A stretch of DNA of 64,000 nt from Flaviramulus_B aquimarinus. GTDB taxonomy: Bacteria; Bacteroidota; Bacteroidia; Flavobacteriales; Flavobacteriaceae. The stretch is from the NCBI RefSeq assembly GCF_039543205.1, contig NZ_BAABJH010000001.1, forward strand, positions 1,054,001 through 1,118,000, read 5' to 3'. This document shows, piece by piece, positions 17,554-27,700 of this stretch. The translations under genes and the position numbers were made by a program. How positions within the stretch are numbered: position 1 is the first letter of the stretch; every line of letters starts with the position of its first letter. The notes under the pieces are model-generated. The model had not been told where the DNA came from, searched no databases, and saw only the letters and a list, made by a program, of their open reading frames with translations.

Positions 17554-19296
17554 CTAATAATCAGGGTTTTGTTCAAGGTTACTTTTTTGAATCTCTTCTA
17601 TAGGGATTGGCCATAAATAATGGTTTTGAGGAAAACTTCTATTACCTATCCCATCTTCGAAATAAAAATATCTATAGGACTTTGAAGCATCCAACGGGTT
17701 TCTAATTATTTCGACTCCTACAATATCTTTAGCAAAATCAACTTCGGCATCCAGCCATCTTCGTGCATCGTACCATCTATTACTCTCGAATGCGAGTTCA
17801 ATTTTTCTTTCATGTTTAATTTTTCGTAATAAATCTCCTGAGGCATCAATTGGTGGCATATTTACGTCCTGTCTACTTCTAACCTTATTAACATATTCTA
17901 CAGCTACAGGGAGATTATTTAAATGATATTGTGCTTCAGCATAGGTTAGATAAAATTCAGCTAATCTCATATATATCCATGGTTGATTACTCCCTGTACC
18001 AGAATCTAATGACCAGCTTTCGTCTAATGACTTTCTGATACCATATCCTAAACGGCTACCATTCCACCAAAAATCCACATCTGTATTCCTACTATCTTTA
18101 CCACCATCCCAAAACTCAAGTTCTCTTCCTTTAAATTGGTTACCATCATGTAAGACAGAATATCCTAGTCTAGGGTCTCTGTTGGCATAAGGTTGATTTG
18201 GATTATAATCAAAAGCTTCTGGATTAATAATTGGGGTCAAGTTGCTTGAGTTACCTGAATAACCTAATACAGGAATCACTCCCGAAAAAGTCATCTCATA
18301 TTGGTCTATAAATTCTTGCCTTGGATTTTCACTTATCCAACCACCATCACCATTCGGAAAACGCCATTCATCAATGCTATGCCCACCTCTATAATGGAAA
18401 TAGAAATCAGATACTTCATCGACAAGCTCAAACCCAAACTGATTAATAAACTGCTTGAAGAATATAACTTCAGGATTCATAGCACTTAAAAACAATCCCT
18501 GATAGTCTGCAGATAAATTATACTGACCTAAATCAAATAATTCTTCGCATGCGTCTGAAACATGTTGCCATTTTGTTTGATCATTAGTTTCATTAAAAAG
18601 TGGACTTGCATTAAATAGCAAAGCTCTTATTTTTAAACCCATAGCAGCTCCTTTGGTAATTCTTCCAAATTCCAATTCTACGGCTTCATCTTTATTTGAC
18701 AAACCCTCAATTGCCATGTTCAATTCTTCAACAATGAATTGTACACATTCTTCAAATGAAGATCTTTGAATATCAAAACTAGAGCCTAACTCAAATGTGC
18801 TTTTTACCAATGGAACACCTCCATATCTAGCAATAAGTTCTGTATAAAAGTAAGCTCTCAGAAATCTTATTTCGGCTGTAAGTTGTTTTATCCGGTCTTC
18901 AGTTCCTTCTTCTGAAAAGTTTGAAATATTCTCTAGAAAAATATTATTATTTCTAATTGCTCTATATGCATCCAACCAAAACCCATTAAAATAATACATA
19001 TTTAAAGATCCAGATGTAAGACCGCCTTGGGTATACTTGTCTAAAAATCTTGCTTCATGCATATGGTAACTTTCATCAGTAATACCTGTCATGCGCAAAC
19101 CCCCTGCCCATTGAGGAAAACCGTGAGGTAATTCATTATATCTATCGTTCACATAAAGCTCTATCAAATTTAAATCTTGCCATACGTCTGCTTCAGAAAC
19201 AGCATCTTGTGGTTTTAAATCTAAAAAATCATCATTGCAACCAGAAATAGAGAATACAGTTATAGTTACAATTAGTATTTGTGTTATCTTTTTCAT
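17554..19296 (-). CDS. susD: RagB/SusD family nutrient-uptake outer-membrane lipoprotein
   Basis: 580 residues with lipobox VFSISGC (mature N-terminal Cys), then the typical SusD opening NDDFLDLKPQDAVSEADVWQ. Helical TPR-like segments carry LTAEIRFLRAYFYTELIARYGGVPL. The C-terminal SusD part has YMRLAEFYLTYAEAQYHLN and KIKHERKIELAFESNRWYDARRW, and ends in FPQNHYLWPIP. It acts as the substrate-capturing lid over the SusC barrel. It starts 10 bp after the susC stop, so the two are co-transcribed. Homologues are too variable to name the glycan from sequence. Confidence 0.96.
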   Translation of the reverse strand: MKKITQILIVTITVFSISGCNDDFLDLKPQDAVSEADVWQDLNLIELYVNDRYNELPHGFPQWAGGLRMTGITDESYHMHEARFLDKYTQGGLTSGSLNMYYFNGFWLDAYRAIRNNNIFLENISNFSEEGTEDRIKQLTAEIRFLRAYFYTELIARYGGVPLVKSTFELGSSFDIQRSSFEECVQFIVEELNMAIEGLSNKDEAVELEFGRITKGAAMGLKIRALLFNASPLFNETNDQTKWQHVSDACEELFDLGQYNLSADYQGLFLSAMNPEVIFFKQFINQFGFELVDEVSDFYFHYRGGHSIDEWRFPNGDGGWISENPRQEFIDQYEMTFSGVIPVLGYSGNSSNLTPIINPEAFDYNPNQPYANRDPRLGYSVLHDGNQFKGRELEFWDGGKDSRNTDVDFWWNGSRLGYGIRKSLDESWSLDSGTGSNQPWIYMRLAEFYLTYAEAQYHLNNLPVAVEYVNKVRSRQDVNMPPIDASGDLLRKIKHERKIELAFESNRWYDARRWLDAEVDFAKDIVGVEIIRNPLDASKSYRYFYFEDGIGNRSFPQNHYLWPIPIEEIQKSNLEQNPDY

Positions 19297-19306
19297 TTAG
19301 TCTATA

Positions 19307-22300
19307 TTAAAATGTTACATTGAGTCCAGTAGTCAATAACCTTTGCTGAGGATAAAACCATCCTGTTGAGGAATTACTTTCAGGGTCATTTATTTTAACG
19401 TTATCGTCTATAATTAAAAGATTATGTCCGGTAACAAAAAGTCTTAAACTTTGTAAGCCAAGTTTACCTAAAATGTCTTTATTAAATGAATATGATAATT
19501 CAACATTTTTTAATCTTAAAAAAGCATTATTTCTTACCCAAACAGTAGACACTTCTCTAAAACTACTACTTGCGGTATCAAAAGCAGCAGGATAAATCGC
19601 ATTAGGTGTTCTTGATTCAGATCGCCATCTATCTTCATAGAAAGCAGCTTGTTGATTTATATCGAAAGGTCTATAGATTGTTTGAGCCTGTCCTTGCCCT
19701 TGAAATAATGTACTTAAAGCAAATCCATTCCATTCTAAGCCCATAGTAATCCCATAAGTTATTTTTGGAGTAGGTGAGTTTTCTAAAATTATTTGATCTT
19801 GTTCATTTAATACACCATCTCCATTCTGGTCAACAATTCTAACATCTCCTATTTGAGCATCAGGAAAACTAACAGAATTATCAACTTCTTCTTGGTTTTG
19901 ATAAATGCCATCGGCTTCATATAGCAAAATAAAATCTACTGGTCTACCTGTCCTACGCTGCCATACAGGCACATTAGGTGGTTCATCTATAAAATCAACT
20001 TCACTCTTAGCAAAAGTAAACTGCCCCCCTATAGAGTAGTTAACATTGTTTATTTGGTTTCTATGAGTAAACTGAGCTTCAATTCCTCTATTCGTTACTC
20101 TACCAATATTTTCATCAGGCAATGTTAATCCAGAATATACCGGTATAGATGCATTTCTTGGGGCTAAAATGTCTGAACGCTTTTCATAAAAGGCATCTAT
20201 ACTTCCTTCTAACAATCCTTTTTTCAACCTAATATCAAGTCCTAAATTAATTTTTTCAGAAGTTTCCCATGTTATATTTGGATTAGGGGTTGTATTAGGA
20301 GTTAATCCGTTTGTTCTTAAAGGGTTCTCACCAAACACATAGGAATTTCCAATGTTATATATTTGAAGGTACTGAAAATTATCAACCCTATCATTTCCCA
20401 ATAAGCCCCAAGAACCTCTTAATTTTAATTCTTTTACCAGGTCACTTTTAAAGAAATTCTCCTTTGAAATTCTCCAACCAAGAGATAGGGCAGGAAAAAA
20501 ACCGAAACGTTTTTCTTTTGGAAAATTTGCTGAACCATCATATCTCATAGTTATATCTATAAGATATTTTTCATCGTATCCATAATTAATTCTACCAAAG
20601 TAATTTTGCCTAGCTGATTGATAACCTCTTCCATCAATTTGTTGGTTGTCATCGGAACCACTAAATAAAAACGGAATCTCTTCTGATATTAAATTTTGAC
20701 GTTGTGCACTAAAAAACTCACCTTCTTGTTCGTATTGTTCATAGGCTGCAAATGTGCTTATAGTATGTTTATCAAAAGTTCTGTCGTATCCAATTTTAAA
20801 ATGAAATGTTTTATTGAGTTCTTCACTATACTGTTGAAACAAAGAAATGTTTCCTGTTTGAAACTTTAAATTGATAAATTCTCCTGTACTTTCATCAAAT
20901 TCATATTGATCAAAGGGTTTCGACAAGTCTTTTCTGGTTGTTGTATAAAAATCTATCGCAGCATAGCCATGAGCATATAGTCCTTCAGTAATAAAGGGTA
21001 AATCCCAACGTAAGGCAAATCTAGAATCAAATTTTTTAGTTTTAGTTTCCTTACTTCCACTGTCACCGTTAACCAAACTTATTGGGTTACCTGTAGATGT
21101 TTTTCTAATAAGTCCATTTTCGAAATAAGGAAACTCATAAGGTGCCTGTACAAATATTTGTCTTATTAAACCATCTGTATCTAAGGTTGGACTATTATTA
21201 TCTCCTATACGGCCAGCCAAATCAAATTCTAATTTTAAGTTTTCAGATAACTGCGTATCAATATTGGAGCGTATATTGTATTGCTTGTACCCATAAGCAT
21301 CACCTTTGTATATGGCATCCTGATCAAGATACTGAGCAGATAGATGAAACTGTGTTTTGTCTCCACCTCCACTAACACTCAAAGAATGTTGCAGCTGTGG
21401 CACCCATTTATCAGTTACAACGTCCCACCAATCTGTATCTCCCCAAACTGAACTGTCAATTGAGCCATCTCTGTATTGCCTAATGATATCCTGAAACTCA
21501 TTAGGCCTTCCATTTCTTGTGTTAACCTCATCAATCCATGTTAAATATTGTTGTGCGTTCATTAGAAAAGGGCGTCTTGTGGGTTGAGCAACCGAATAGT
21601 TTTGATTATAATTAAATCTGGTTTTTCCTTTTTTTCCACGTTTTGTCGTAACCAGTATTACACCATTAGCAGCTTGTGCACCATATATAGCTGCTGAGGC
21701 ATCTTTAAGTACAGAAATACTTTCAATATCTTCTGGATTAAGTCTTTCAAAACTTCCTCTATTTGGAATTCCATCAATTACATATAAGGGATCTGTATTT
21801 CCTGTTGTACCAATACCTCTTATTCGTATACTAACGTTATCTCTTCCTGGCTCACCTCCTCTAGAATTAATGACAAGCCCTGGAATTCTTCCAATGAGGT
21901 TATTTGCTAAATTTGCAGTTTTAGATTCTTGTATTTCTTCAGTTTTAATAACCGCTACTGCCCCGGTTACAGTCACTTTTTTCTGAGCTCCATAACCTAT
22001 TACAACAATTTCATCAAGTGTAGCTGCATCTTCTTTCAATTGAATATTTACTGTAGTTTGACCGCTTATTGAAACCTCTTTAGTTTGATACCCTAAATAA
22101 GATATAACTAGAATTGTTCTTTGGTTCTCTATTTTTAGAGAAAAATTTCCATCAAAATCTGACTGCGTACCATTACTCGTTCCTTTTTCAATTATGTTAG
22201 CTCCTGGTAATGGCTCTAAATTTTCATCAGTTACAATACCTGATATTTGAACCCCTTGGTTGTCTTTATCTTTTGGATTTCCTTTAATACCTTTTTTCTC

Positions 22301-22657
22301 TACTATTACTATAGTGTTATTGTCAGATAATTTAAAATTTAGCTTATTACTATAAAGACTCTTCCTAAGTAAATCTGCAATTTTAATCTCTCCCTTTTTT
22401 AATTGAACTTTTGGCGTATTTAAAAACAAATCTTGCGGGTACAAAAAACGATACTTTGTTTGTTGCTGAATAATATTAAAAACCTCATCAACCGACACCT
22501 CTTTATCAGCCTCTATCATTACTTTTTCCTGTGAAAAAGAGTTTTCTGGAGAAAGACTAAACACAACTGTACATAACAAGAATATAAACGTTTTCATAAT
22601 TGTTAATAGTATTTGTTTTCTAGTAGGAGAACAAATCTCAATTAATTTAATTTTCAT
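19307..22657 (-). CDS. susC: SusC/RagA family TonB-dependent receptor with STN signalling domain
   Basis: 1,116 residues. A long N-terminus is followed by a signal (MKTFIFLLCTVVFSL, about 21-43), then an STN domain (about 45-105; DEVFNIIQQQTKYRFLY). A carboxypeptidase-regulatory-like domain comes next (about 135-220, VSGIVTDENLEPLPGANI-like), then the TonB plug (about 225-345; GRIPGLVINSRGGEPG, LYVIDGIPNRG, LKDASAAIYGAQAANGVILV) and a 22-strand type barrel ending in TGLNVTF. The STN domain is the part that contacts a FecR anti-sigma in trans-envelope signalling, matching the neighbouring FecR and ECF sigma. It would import a glycan oligomer using the TonB/ExbBD system. Confidence 0.97.
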   Translation of the reverse strand: MKIKLIEICSPTRKQILLTIMKTFIFLLCTVVFSLSPENSFSQEKVMIEADKEVSVDEVFNIIQQQTKYRFLYPQDLFLNTPKVQLKKGEIKIADLLRKSLYSNKLNFKLSDNNTIVIVEKKGIKGNPKDKDNQGVQISGIVTDENLEPLPGANIIEKGTSNGTQSDFDGNFSLKIENQRTILVISYLGYQTKEVSISGQTTVNIQLKEDAATLDEIVVIGYGAQKKVTVTGAVAVIKTEEIQESKTANLANNLIGRIPGLVINSRGGEPGRDNVSIRIRGIGTTGNTDPLYVIDGIPNRGSFERLNPEDIESISVLKDASAAIYGAQAANGVILVTTKRGKKGKTRFNYNQNYSVAQPTRRPFLMNAQQYLTWIDEVNTRNGRPNEFQDIIRQYRDGSIDSSVWGDTDWWDVVTDKWVPQLQHSLSVSGGGDKTQFHLSAQYLDQDAIYKGDAYGYKQYNIRSNIDTQLSENLKLEFDLAGRIGDNNSPTLDTDGLIRQIFVQAPYEFPYFENGLIRKTSTGNPISLVNGDSGSKETKTKKFDSRFALRWDLPFITEGLYAHGYAAIDFYTTTRKDLSKPFDQYEFDESTGEFINLKFQTGNISLFQQYSEELNKTFHFKIGYDRTFDKHTISTFAAYEQYEQEGEFFSAQRQNLISEEIPFLFSGSDDNQQIDGRGYQSARQNYFGRINYGYDEKYLIDITMRYDGSANFPKEKRFGFFPALSLGWRISKENFFKSDLVKELKLRGSWGLLGNDRVDNFQYLQIYNIGNSYVFGENPLRTNGLTPNTTPNPNITWETSEKINLGLDIRLKKGLLEGSIDAFYEKRSDILAPRNASIPVYSGLTLPDENIGRVTNRGIEAQFTHRNQINNVNYSIGGQFTFAKSEVDFIDEPPNVPVWQRRTGRPVDFILLYEADGIYQNQEEVDNSVSFPDAQIGDVRIVDQNGDGVLNEQDQIILENSPTPKITYGITMGLEWNGFALSTLFQGQGQAQTIYRPFDINQQAAFYEDRWRSESRTPNAIYPAAFDTASSSFREVSTVWVRNNAFLRLKNVELSYSFNKDILGKLGLQSLRLFVTGHNLLIIDDNVKINDPESNSSTGWFYPQQRLLTTGLNVTF

Positions 22658-22705
22658 AAATTTACTTTGTATTAATTAGACTTTAGTTTAGTTATTACCT
22701 TCTAG

Positions 22706-22749
22706 AGGGACGAAGTTGATGCACCGCTAAATGTTTAACTTCGATCCCT
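22706..22749 (-). promoter_or_regulatory. 12-bp-stem hairpin between fecR and susC
   Basis: AGGGA plus CGAAGTT (22706-22717) pairs with AACTTCG plus TCCCT (22737-22743, 22745-22749), interrupted by a single unpaired A at 22744, with a 19-nt loop. It lies in the roughly 100-bp gap after the fecR stop and before susC. There is no T-tract after it on the minus strand, so it fits an attenuator, processing or RNA-stability element better than a simple terminator. Function is inference. Confidence 0.55.
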
Positions 22750-22758
22750 TTATTGTTT

Positions 22759-23919
22759 TTATTTGACTACTACTTTTCTATTTTTCAATTCATATTCTTT
22801 TATCACACCAAAACTTTTAATAATTTCAAGAATATCTTCTATACTTTGATCTTTTCCTAACACACCATTAAACCCTGCTTTTTTTAGTTCTGGATTTTCA
22901 AAACTTACATCTATATCGTACCATCTAGATAACACCTTCATGATATCTTCCAAAGATTTTTTACGGAAACTAAAAACCCCTTCCTTCCATGAGATTTCAT
23001 TATAAACATTTACGGATGCCACAGAAATCTGATTTTCTTCTATATTTAAATTAGATTGTTGACTAGGGTTTAAATATTGTTTCTTGTTATTATATCCAAT
23101 TGAGACTTTACCTTCCACTAAGGTTGTATAAATATTAACTTCATCTTTATAAGCTTTAATATTAAACTCTGTACCTAATACTTCAACCTCTTGGGACCTG
23201 TTAACGACTTTAAATTTTGCGCCATTATGTTCTGAGCTCGGAGATACATCAAAATATGCTTCACCATACACCAATTCTACTTGTCGTAGCTCACCTTCAA
23301 TAAAGTATGTTGGATATTTTAACTGCGAATCTGAATTTAACCAAACCTGTGTTCCATCTGAAAGTTTAACATAGAATTGCCCGCCTCTTGGTATGGTTAA
23401 AAAGTTATAAGCTGATTTAGTTTTTTGTGTATTAGCTTCGTAAATTATTTCTTCACCGTTGCTATTAGCATTTTGCGTTTTGAAAAAAGCCCCTTTTTCT
23501 AAAACTACCTGAGACCCATCTTCAAGTGTAAGTGTAGCTTTATCTGTTCCTGGTTCAATAATATTTACATTAACTATAGTAGGTTCATTAGGTTCAAGCT
23601 TATTTGTTTTTTTCCAAAAAAATGTAATTGTTAAAAACAGAATTACTGAGGCCGCTACAACATACTTATATATCGGTTGCCTTTTCAATTGAAACACTAA
23701 AGACTTTTCTTTTCTTATAGTTTTCAATAAATTTTCAACAACTACTTTGGCCTCTGGATCATTCATGCTATAGTTTATTACGTATTGCGTTTGAACAAAA
23801 TCTTTAAAGACTTTCTTATTAGAAGGGTCTTCAATCCATTTAGAAAGTACATCTAAATCAGTTACTGTTGCCGAATTGGTTAAATATTTTATTATTAATT
23901 TTTCTATTTTTTTAGCCAT
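22759..23919 (-). CDS. FecR-family anti-sigma factor
   Basis: About 386 residues from MAKKIEKLI (23919); an alternative ATG at 23931 adds 4. The cytoplasmic anti-sigma part covers about 1-80, one membrane segment lies at about 81-101 (YVVAASVILFLTITFF), and the FecR domain has PRGGQFYVKLSDGTQVWLNS and VELVYGEAYFDV. A C-terminal DUF4974-type domain ends the protein (EDIMKVLSRWYDIDV, IKSFGVIKEY). The protein should hold the ECF sigma inactive until the SusC STN domain signals substrate. It is upstream of susC on the same strand and divergent from the sigma gene. Confidence 0.95.
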   Translation of the reverse strand: MAKKIEKLIIKYLTNSATVTDLDVLSKWIEDPSNKKVFKDFVQTQYVINYSMNDPEAKVVVENLLKTIRKEKSLVFQLKRQPIYKYVVAASVILFLTITFFWKKTNKLEPNEPTIVNVNIIEPGTDKATLTLEDGSQVVLEKGAFFKTQNANSNGEEIIYEANTQKTKSAYNFLTIPRGGQFYVKLSDGTQVWLNSDSQLKYPTYFIEGELRQVELVYGEAYFDVSPSSEHNGAKFKVVNRSQEVEVLGTEFNIKAYKDEVNIYTTLVEGKVSIGYNNKKQYLNPSQQSNLNIEENQISVASVNVYNEISWKEGVFSFRKKSLEDIMKVLSRWYDIDVSFENPELKKAGFNGVLGKDQSIEDILEIIKSFGVIKEYELKNRKVVVK

Positions 23920-24053
23920 TTTTATATGCAATCTTTATTATATATAACAAAACAAAAATCCAACACCCTTGCTTTTTTAATATTTTTTATAGCTTTCTAT
24001 TATTATTTTATGATATTTACAGTCTGAATAATAAGAATTTCTAGTTTTTCATT

Positions 24054-24653
24054 ATGTCTTTTTCATACATTGATAATACCGACCTTGTTGAACACCTAAA
24101 AAAAGGTAATGAAAGCGCTTATACCTATTTGGTAAACTCAAACTATAGACTTCTTTTTAATTATGCATTGAGCTTAACCAACGATACTGCCATGGCTCAA
24201 GACATTGTTCAAGAGGTATTTTTATATGTTTGGAAAAACAGAAAAAACCTTAACAAAAATCTATCCCTAAAAAACTATTTATATAAAATTACTTATAATA
24301 AATTCATTAATCAGTATCATAAAAAAAGAGCCGTTTCAACACTTGAACGCGCTTATATAGAAGCTCTTAATGAAACAATAGATGACGACAACAAAGAGCT
24401 ATTGGAACGTAAAGCATCTATTATAGAAGAGGGCATCACCAACTTACCAAATAAATGTAGAGAAACTTTTTTGCTAAGTAAAAAAGAAGGCTTAACCAAT
24501 ATTGAGATTGCTGAATATTTGAACATTTCAATCAAAACTGTTGAAGGTCATATTACAAAAGCTTTTTCTATTTTACGCAAAACAGCAAAAGATAAAATAA
24601 ATAATGTTTTGTTTTTGATATTTGGACACACGAATAGAATAAAATCAAATTAA
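24054..24653 (+). CDS. ECF RNA polymerase sigma-70 factor (Bacteroidetes family)
   Basis: 199 residues with sigma region 2 (about 15-90; YALSLTNDTAMAQDIVQEVF, then LYVWKNR) and region 4 (about 125-180; LPNKCRETFLLSKKEGLTN, IAEYLNISIKTVEGHITKA). It belongs to the group usually paired with FecR and SusC in PULs. The odd feature is its orientation: it is transcribed away from fecR with 134 bp between the two starts, whereas the usual order is sigma, fecR, susC on one strand. The shared intergenic region is a likely autoregulated promoter. Confidence 0.95.
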   Translation: MSFSYIDNTDLVEHLKKGNESAYTYLVNSNYRLLFNYALSLTNDTAMAQDIVQEVFLYVWKNRKNLNKNLSLKNYLYKITYNKFINQYHKKRAVSTLERAYIEALNETIDDDNKELLERKASIIEEGITNLPNKCRETFLLSKKEGLTNIEIAEYLNISIKTVEGHITKAFSILRKTAKDKINNVLFLIFGHTNRIKSN

Positions 24654-24706
24654 TACCTCTTTTAAATGTACATTATGACATCTCCTATATCTCAGATTCC
24701 ACATTA

Positions 24707-24744
24707 AAAACAGACGGTCTGAAATATTATGACCGCCTGCTTTT
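24707..24744. terminator. bidirectional terminator between convergent genes
   Basis: CAGACGGTC (24711-24719) pairs with GACCGCCTG (24731-24739) with one A/C mismatch. The stem is flanked by an A-run on the left and CTTTT on the right. It separates the sigma gene from the convergent giant GH144-like gene. Confidence 0.75.
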
Positions 24745-24760
24745 GCTATTAACCACCTAT

Positions 24761-27700
24761 CTATTCTACTACCAGTTTCATAATTTTTTGCAACTCTAAT
24801 CCTTTAACTCCTATAAGGTATAGCCCACTACTTTTACAAACGGACCTGATGTTGTTTGTTAATTGTACTTCGTTTATCCCTTCATTTAAATTCAACTTCT
24901 TATCTAAAACAACCTCTCCTAATAAATTAACAATCATAACTTGATAACTGCCAGATTTATTAACTGAAAACCATAAATTAAGTTCATCTGATACCGGATT
25001 AGGGTATAATTTTACAGCACTATTAACTAAGGCATTATCATTCTCTGTTGTTTCTAAGTCCTCCTTTTTAGGTTTTATAGATTTACCACTATCAGAACAA
25101 ACTTCATCTGCAAAATTATTGAGCATTTCAAAAACAGATTCACTAGCATTGTAATCACCTAAGTACAAACTACTAATCGTTTCATCATTTAGCTGATCAA
25201 TGGCCAAAGCCATAGGCCCTATATTCAATTCAATCTGTTTCCAGCTAGGTATAGGTGCAAGCCCCTTAAGGTTTGTTAACTGAACATTATCTGGTAAGCC
25301 CAAGTATTGGTTATAAAAGCCTAAATTAACATATTCACGAAGGGCTTCAACGGCATTGTTTTTGGTAAATGGTAAAGCCAAGGCTGCTCCATAGGGTGCA
25401 GGAGCCACCTGAATAACCTCTTCATCGTCATCTGTAAGATGTTTATTAGATCCCTGATTACTTACATAGCGGTTATGGTCAATCCAACCATCATCATAGA
25501 TCTCATTAACACAACTTACTGCAGTAAAGCCCATATATGGTTTACCAAATAGTGTCATAGCTGTATTATAATCATGTGTATAAGCCTTTATGCTATTATC
25601 ATTGTAAATCGATTTTCCATTAAAAGCATCATCATCATCATTACCGGCCCACAATTGATACCAATTGTAGGTAAAACCAGCTCCAAACCAACTTGGGAAA
25701 AAGCAGTCCTTTTTTGTTCGTTCTATAAATTGTAAGTCGTCCTCAAAAACATAATCAGATACATTACTTCCCTCTTCATAAAACTCATACATGGCGGCCA
25801 AGGCTTCTCCATAAACCAGTTCGGTTTCCTCGGAGAAGGCTAGTCCCCAAAAATTACCGTTATTTGGGTCTCCAGTTTTAGGATCGCAATCCATACTCAA
25901 TCTATAATCAGTAATATGGTGCTTTGTTGGGTCAGAGTAACTAAAAACCATAAACTTTCCCCACTTGGTATCACCAAGTAATGCATCAACATTATTTTTT
26001 ATAGTTGTATTTACTGTTTTATATTTTTGGCGAGCCACGCGTAATGCTGCTGTACAAATAGCCCAGTCAATGGTACTCACCTCACCATAACCTTCACCAA
26101 AAACAGAACCGCCGTTATAATCTTTATTCAAGTAGTGCCATGGTACTCCATGCCATCCATCTTCTCCGTCATTAGGATTTAGGTTGGCCAACCATGTGGT
26201 CATTTTCTGTACTCTATCTTGAGCAACGAAATCTGTAATCATACCTTTTTCTGCTGCCAAAATGGTGGCCGCGATACCAAAGCCAATACCACTGGGTGTT
26301 ACTTTATCAACATCTGTAGCAGATTCTAATACAACAGCTCCTATATTACCTTTAACATTTACTTCTCTGTAGTTCCAAAGAAAATAGCGAATAGCTGTTC
26401 GTTGTAACCAATCTAAAAATTCCTCATCGTCGGTCTCAGCGGTAACACCATTTCTATCACTATCATAATCCGCTAATGTCCAGGCGGTGCTGCTACCGTT
26501 TTCCAGATAAACATCATCCAAATAGAACTCTGCTGTAGCCCCCGGGCTTAATTTTATTTGAATTACAAAATATTTGAGATCATCATAAGTGTAGCCTTCT
26601 GCAGGTTTAAAAATACGTGTTTGCCAATTATCATCATCATCATTTGGAGGCGAAATTTTGGTGCTTGGTATATTAATATCATCCTTATTCTTGGCCAAAT
26701 ATTTAATAACTGGTGATTCTTTATAAATACGATTAAGTCTTATACCTGTTATGGTTGAACTAATTTCATTAGGGATATTTTCTCCATCATTTAAGGTTCC
26801 ATAAAGACTAATTTTTATATTTATAACTTCATTTCCTCCCGGATTATTATTTTTCGCAAGGATTTTTAAATACCTGTCAAACCCATTATGGACTATATTA
26901 CTGGATACGTGCACATTATTATTATGACTTATTAGGTACTCGGTATTGAACTCGGTGGTGCCGTATTCAGCCGAATCAAATGTTAATATGGGTATGCCTG
27001 AAAGCCGATTTACATTTGTATCCAAATATTCAATAGTTTGAGCATCTATATATATATCCTCAGGGTATACCGAATTGTCGAAACCATATTTATCACTTTG
27101 ATACCCCGGATTTTTGTTGTACAAAACAATTTTTTCGTGGTCAGCTTTATTAAATAGTACCATACGTCCGTTTTTAAGGTCATGGTACATCTTTATTTTG
27201 TTTTTTATATCGTCTGTTAAATGACTGTTCATTTCATTTTCTTCGGGAGTTGAAGCATAAGATCCATACCCTGCAGAACTTACAAGATAATCGGATGCAT
27301 TGGTTACATTTTCTATATCTACATAAGCATTCCCCGAAAACACCCCTTTGCCGTTATTAAAGAAATCATGGAGATCCATAGAGGTTTTAATCCATCTGTT
27401 AAACTTATCGCCATGTGTTGGCGTGGGAGCAATCCAAGGATGCCAGCGTAAAAATCCAAGCTCTGACTGTGTTTCTTCCGTAGATATAAATAATTTATTC
27501 ATTAATGTGTAATAAGCTACACTGGTATTATCATTTTCAACACTGTCTTTGTCTATATCTTCCTTTGGAAAATAGTTGCTCGATGTATGTCGTAACCAAC
27601 TGTTTCCCCAGTTTGTTGGCCAATGATCTTCTGGTATAAATGCATTTATAAAATTGTTTACAAATTCTGGATTGTCAATAAAGGTTTCTACACCTTCATT

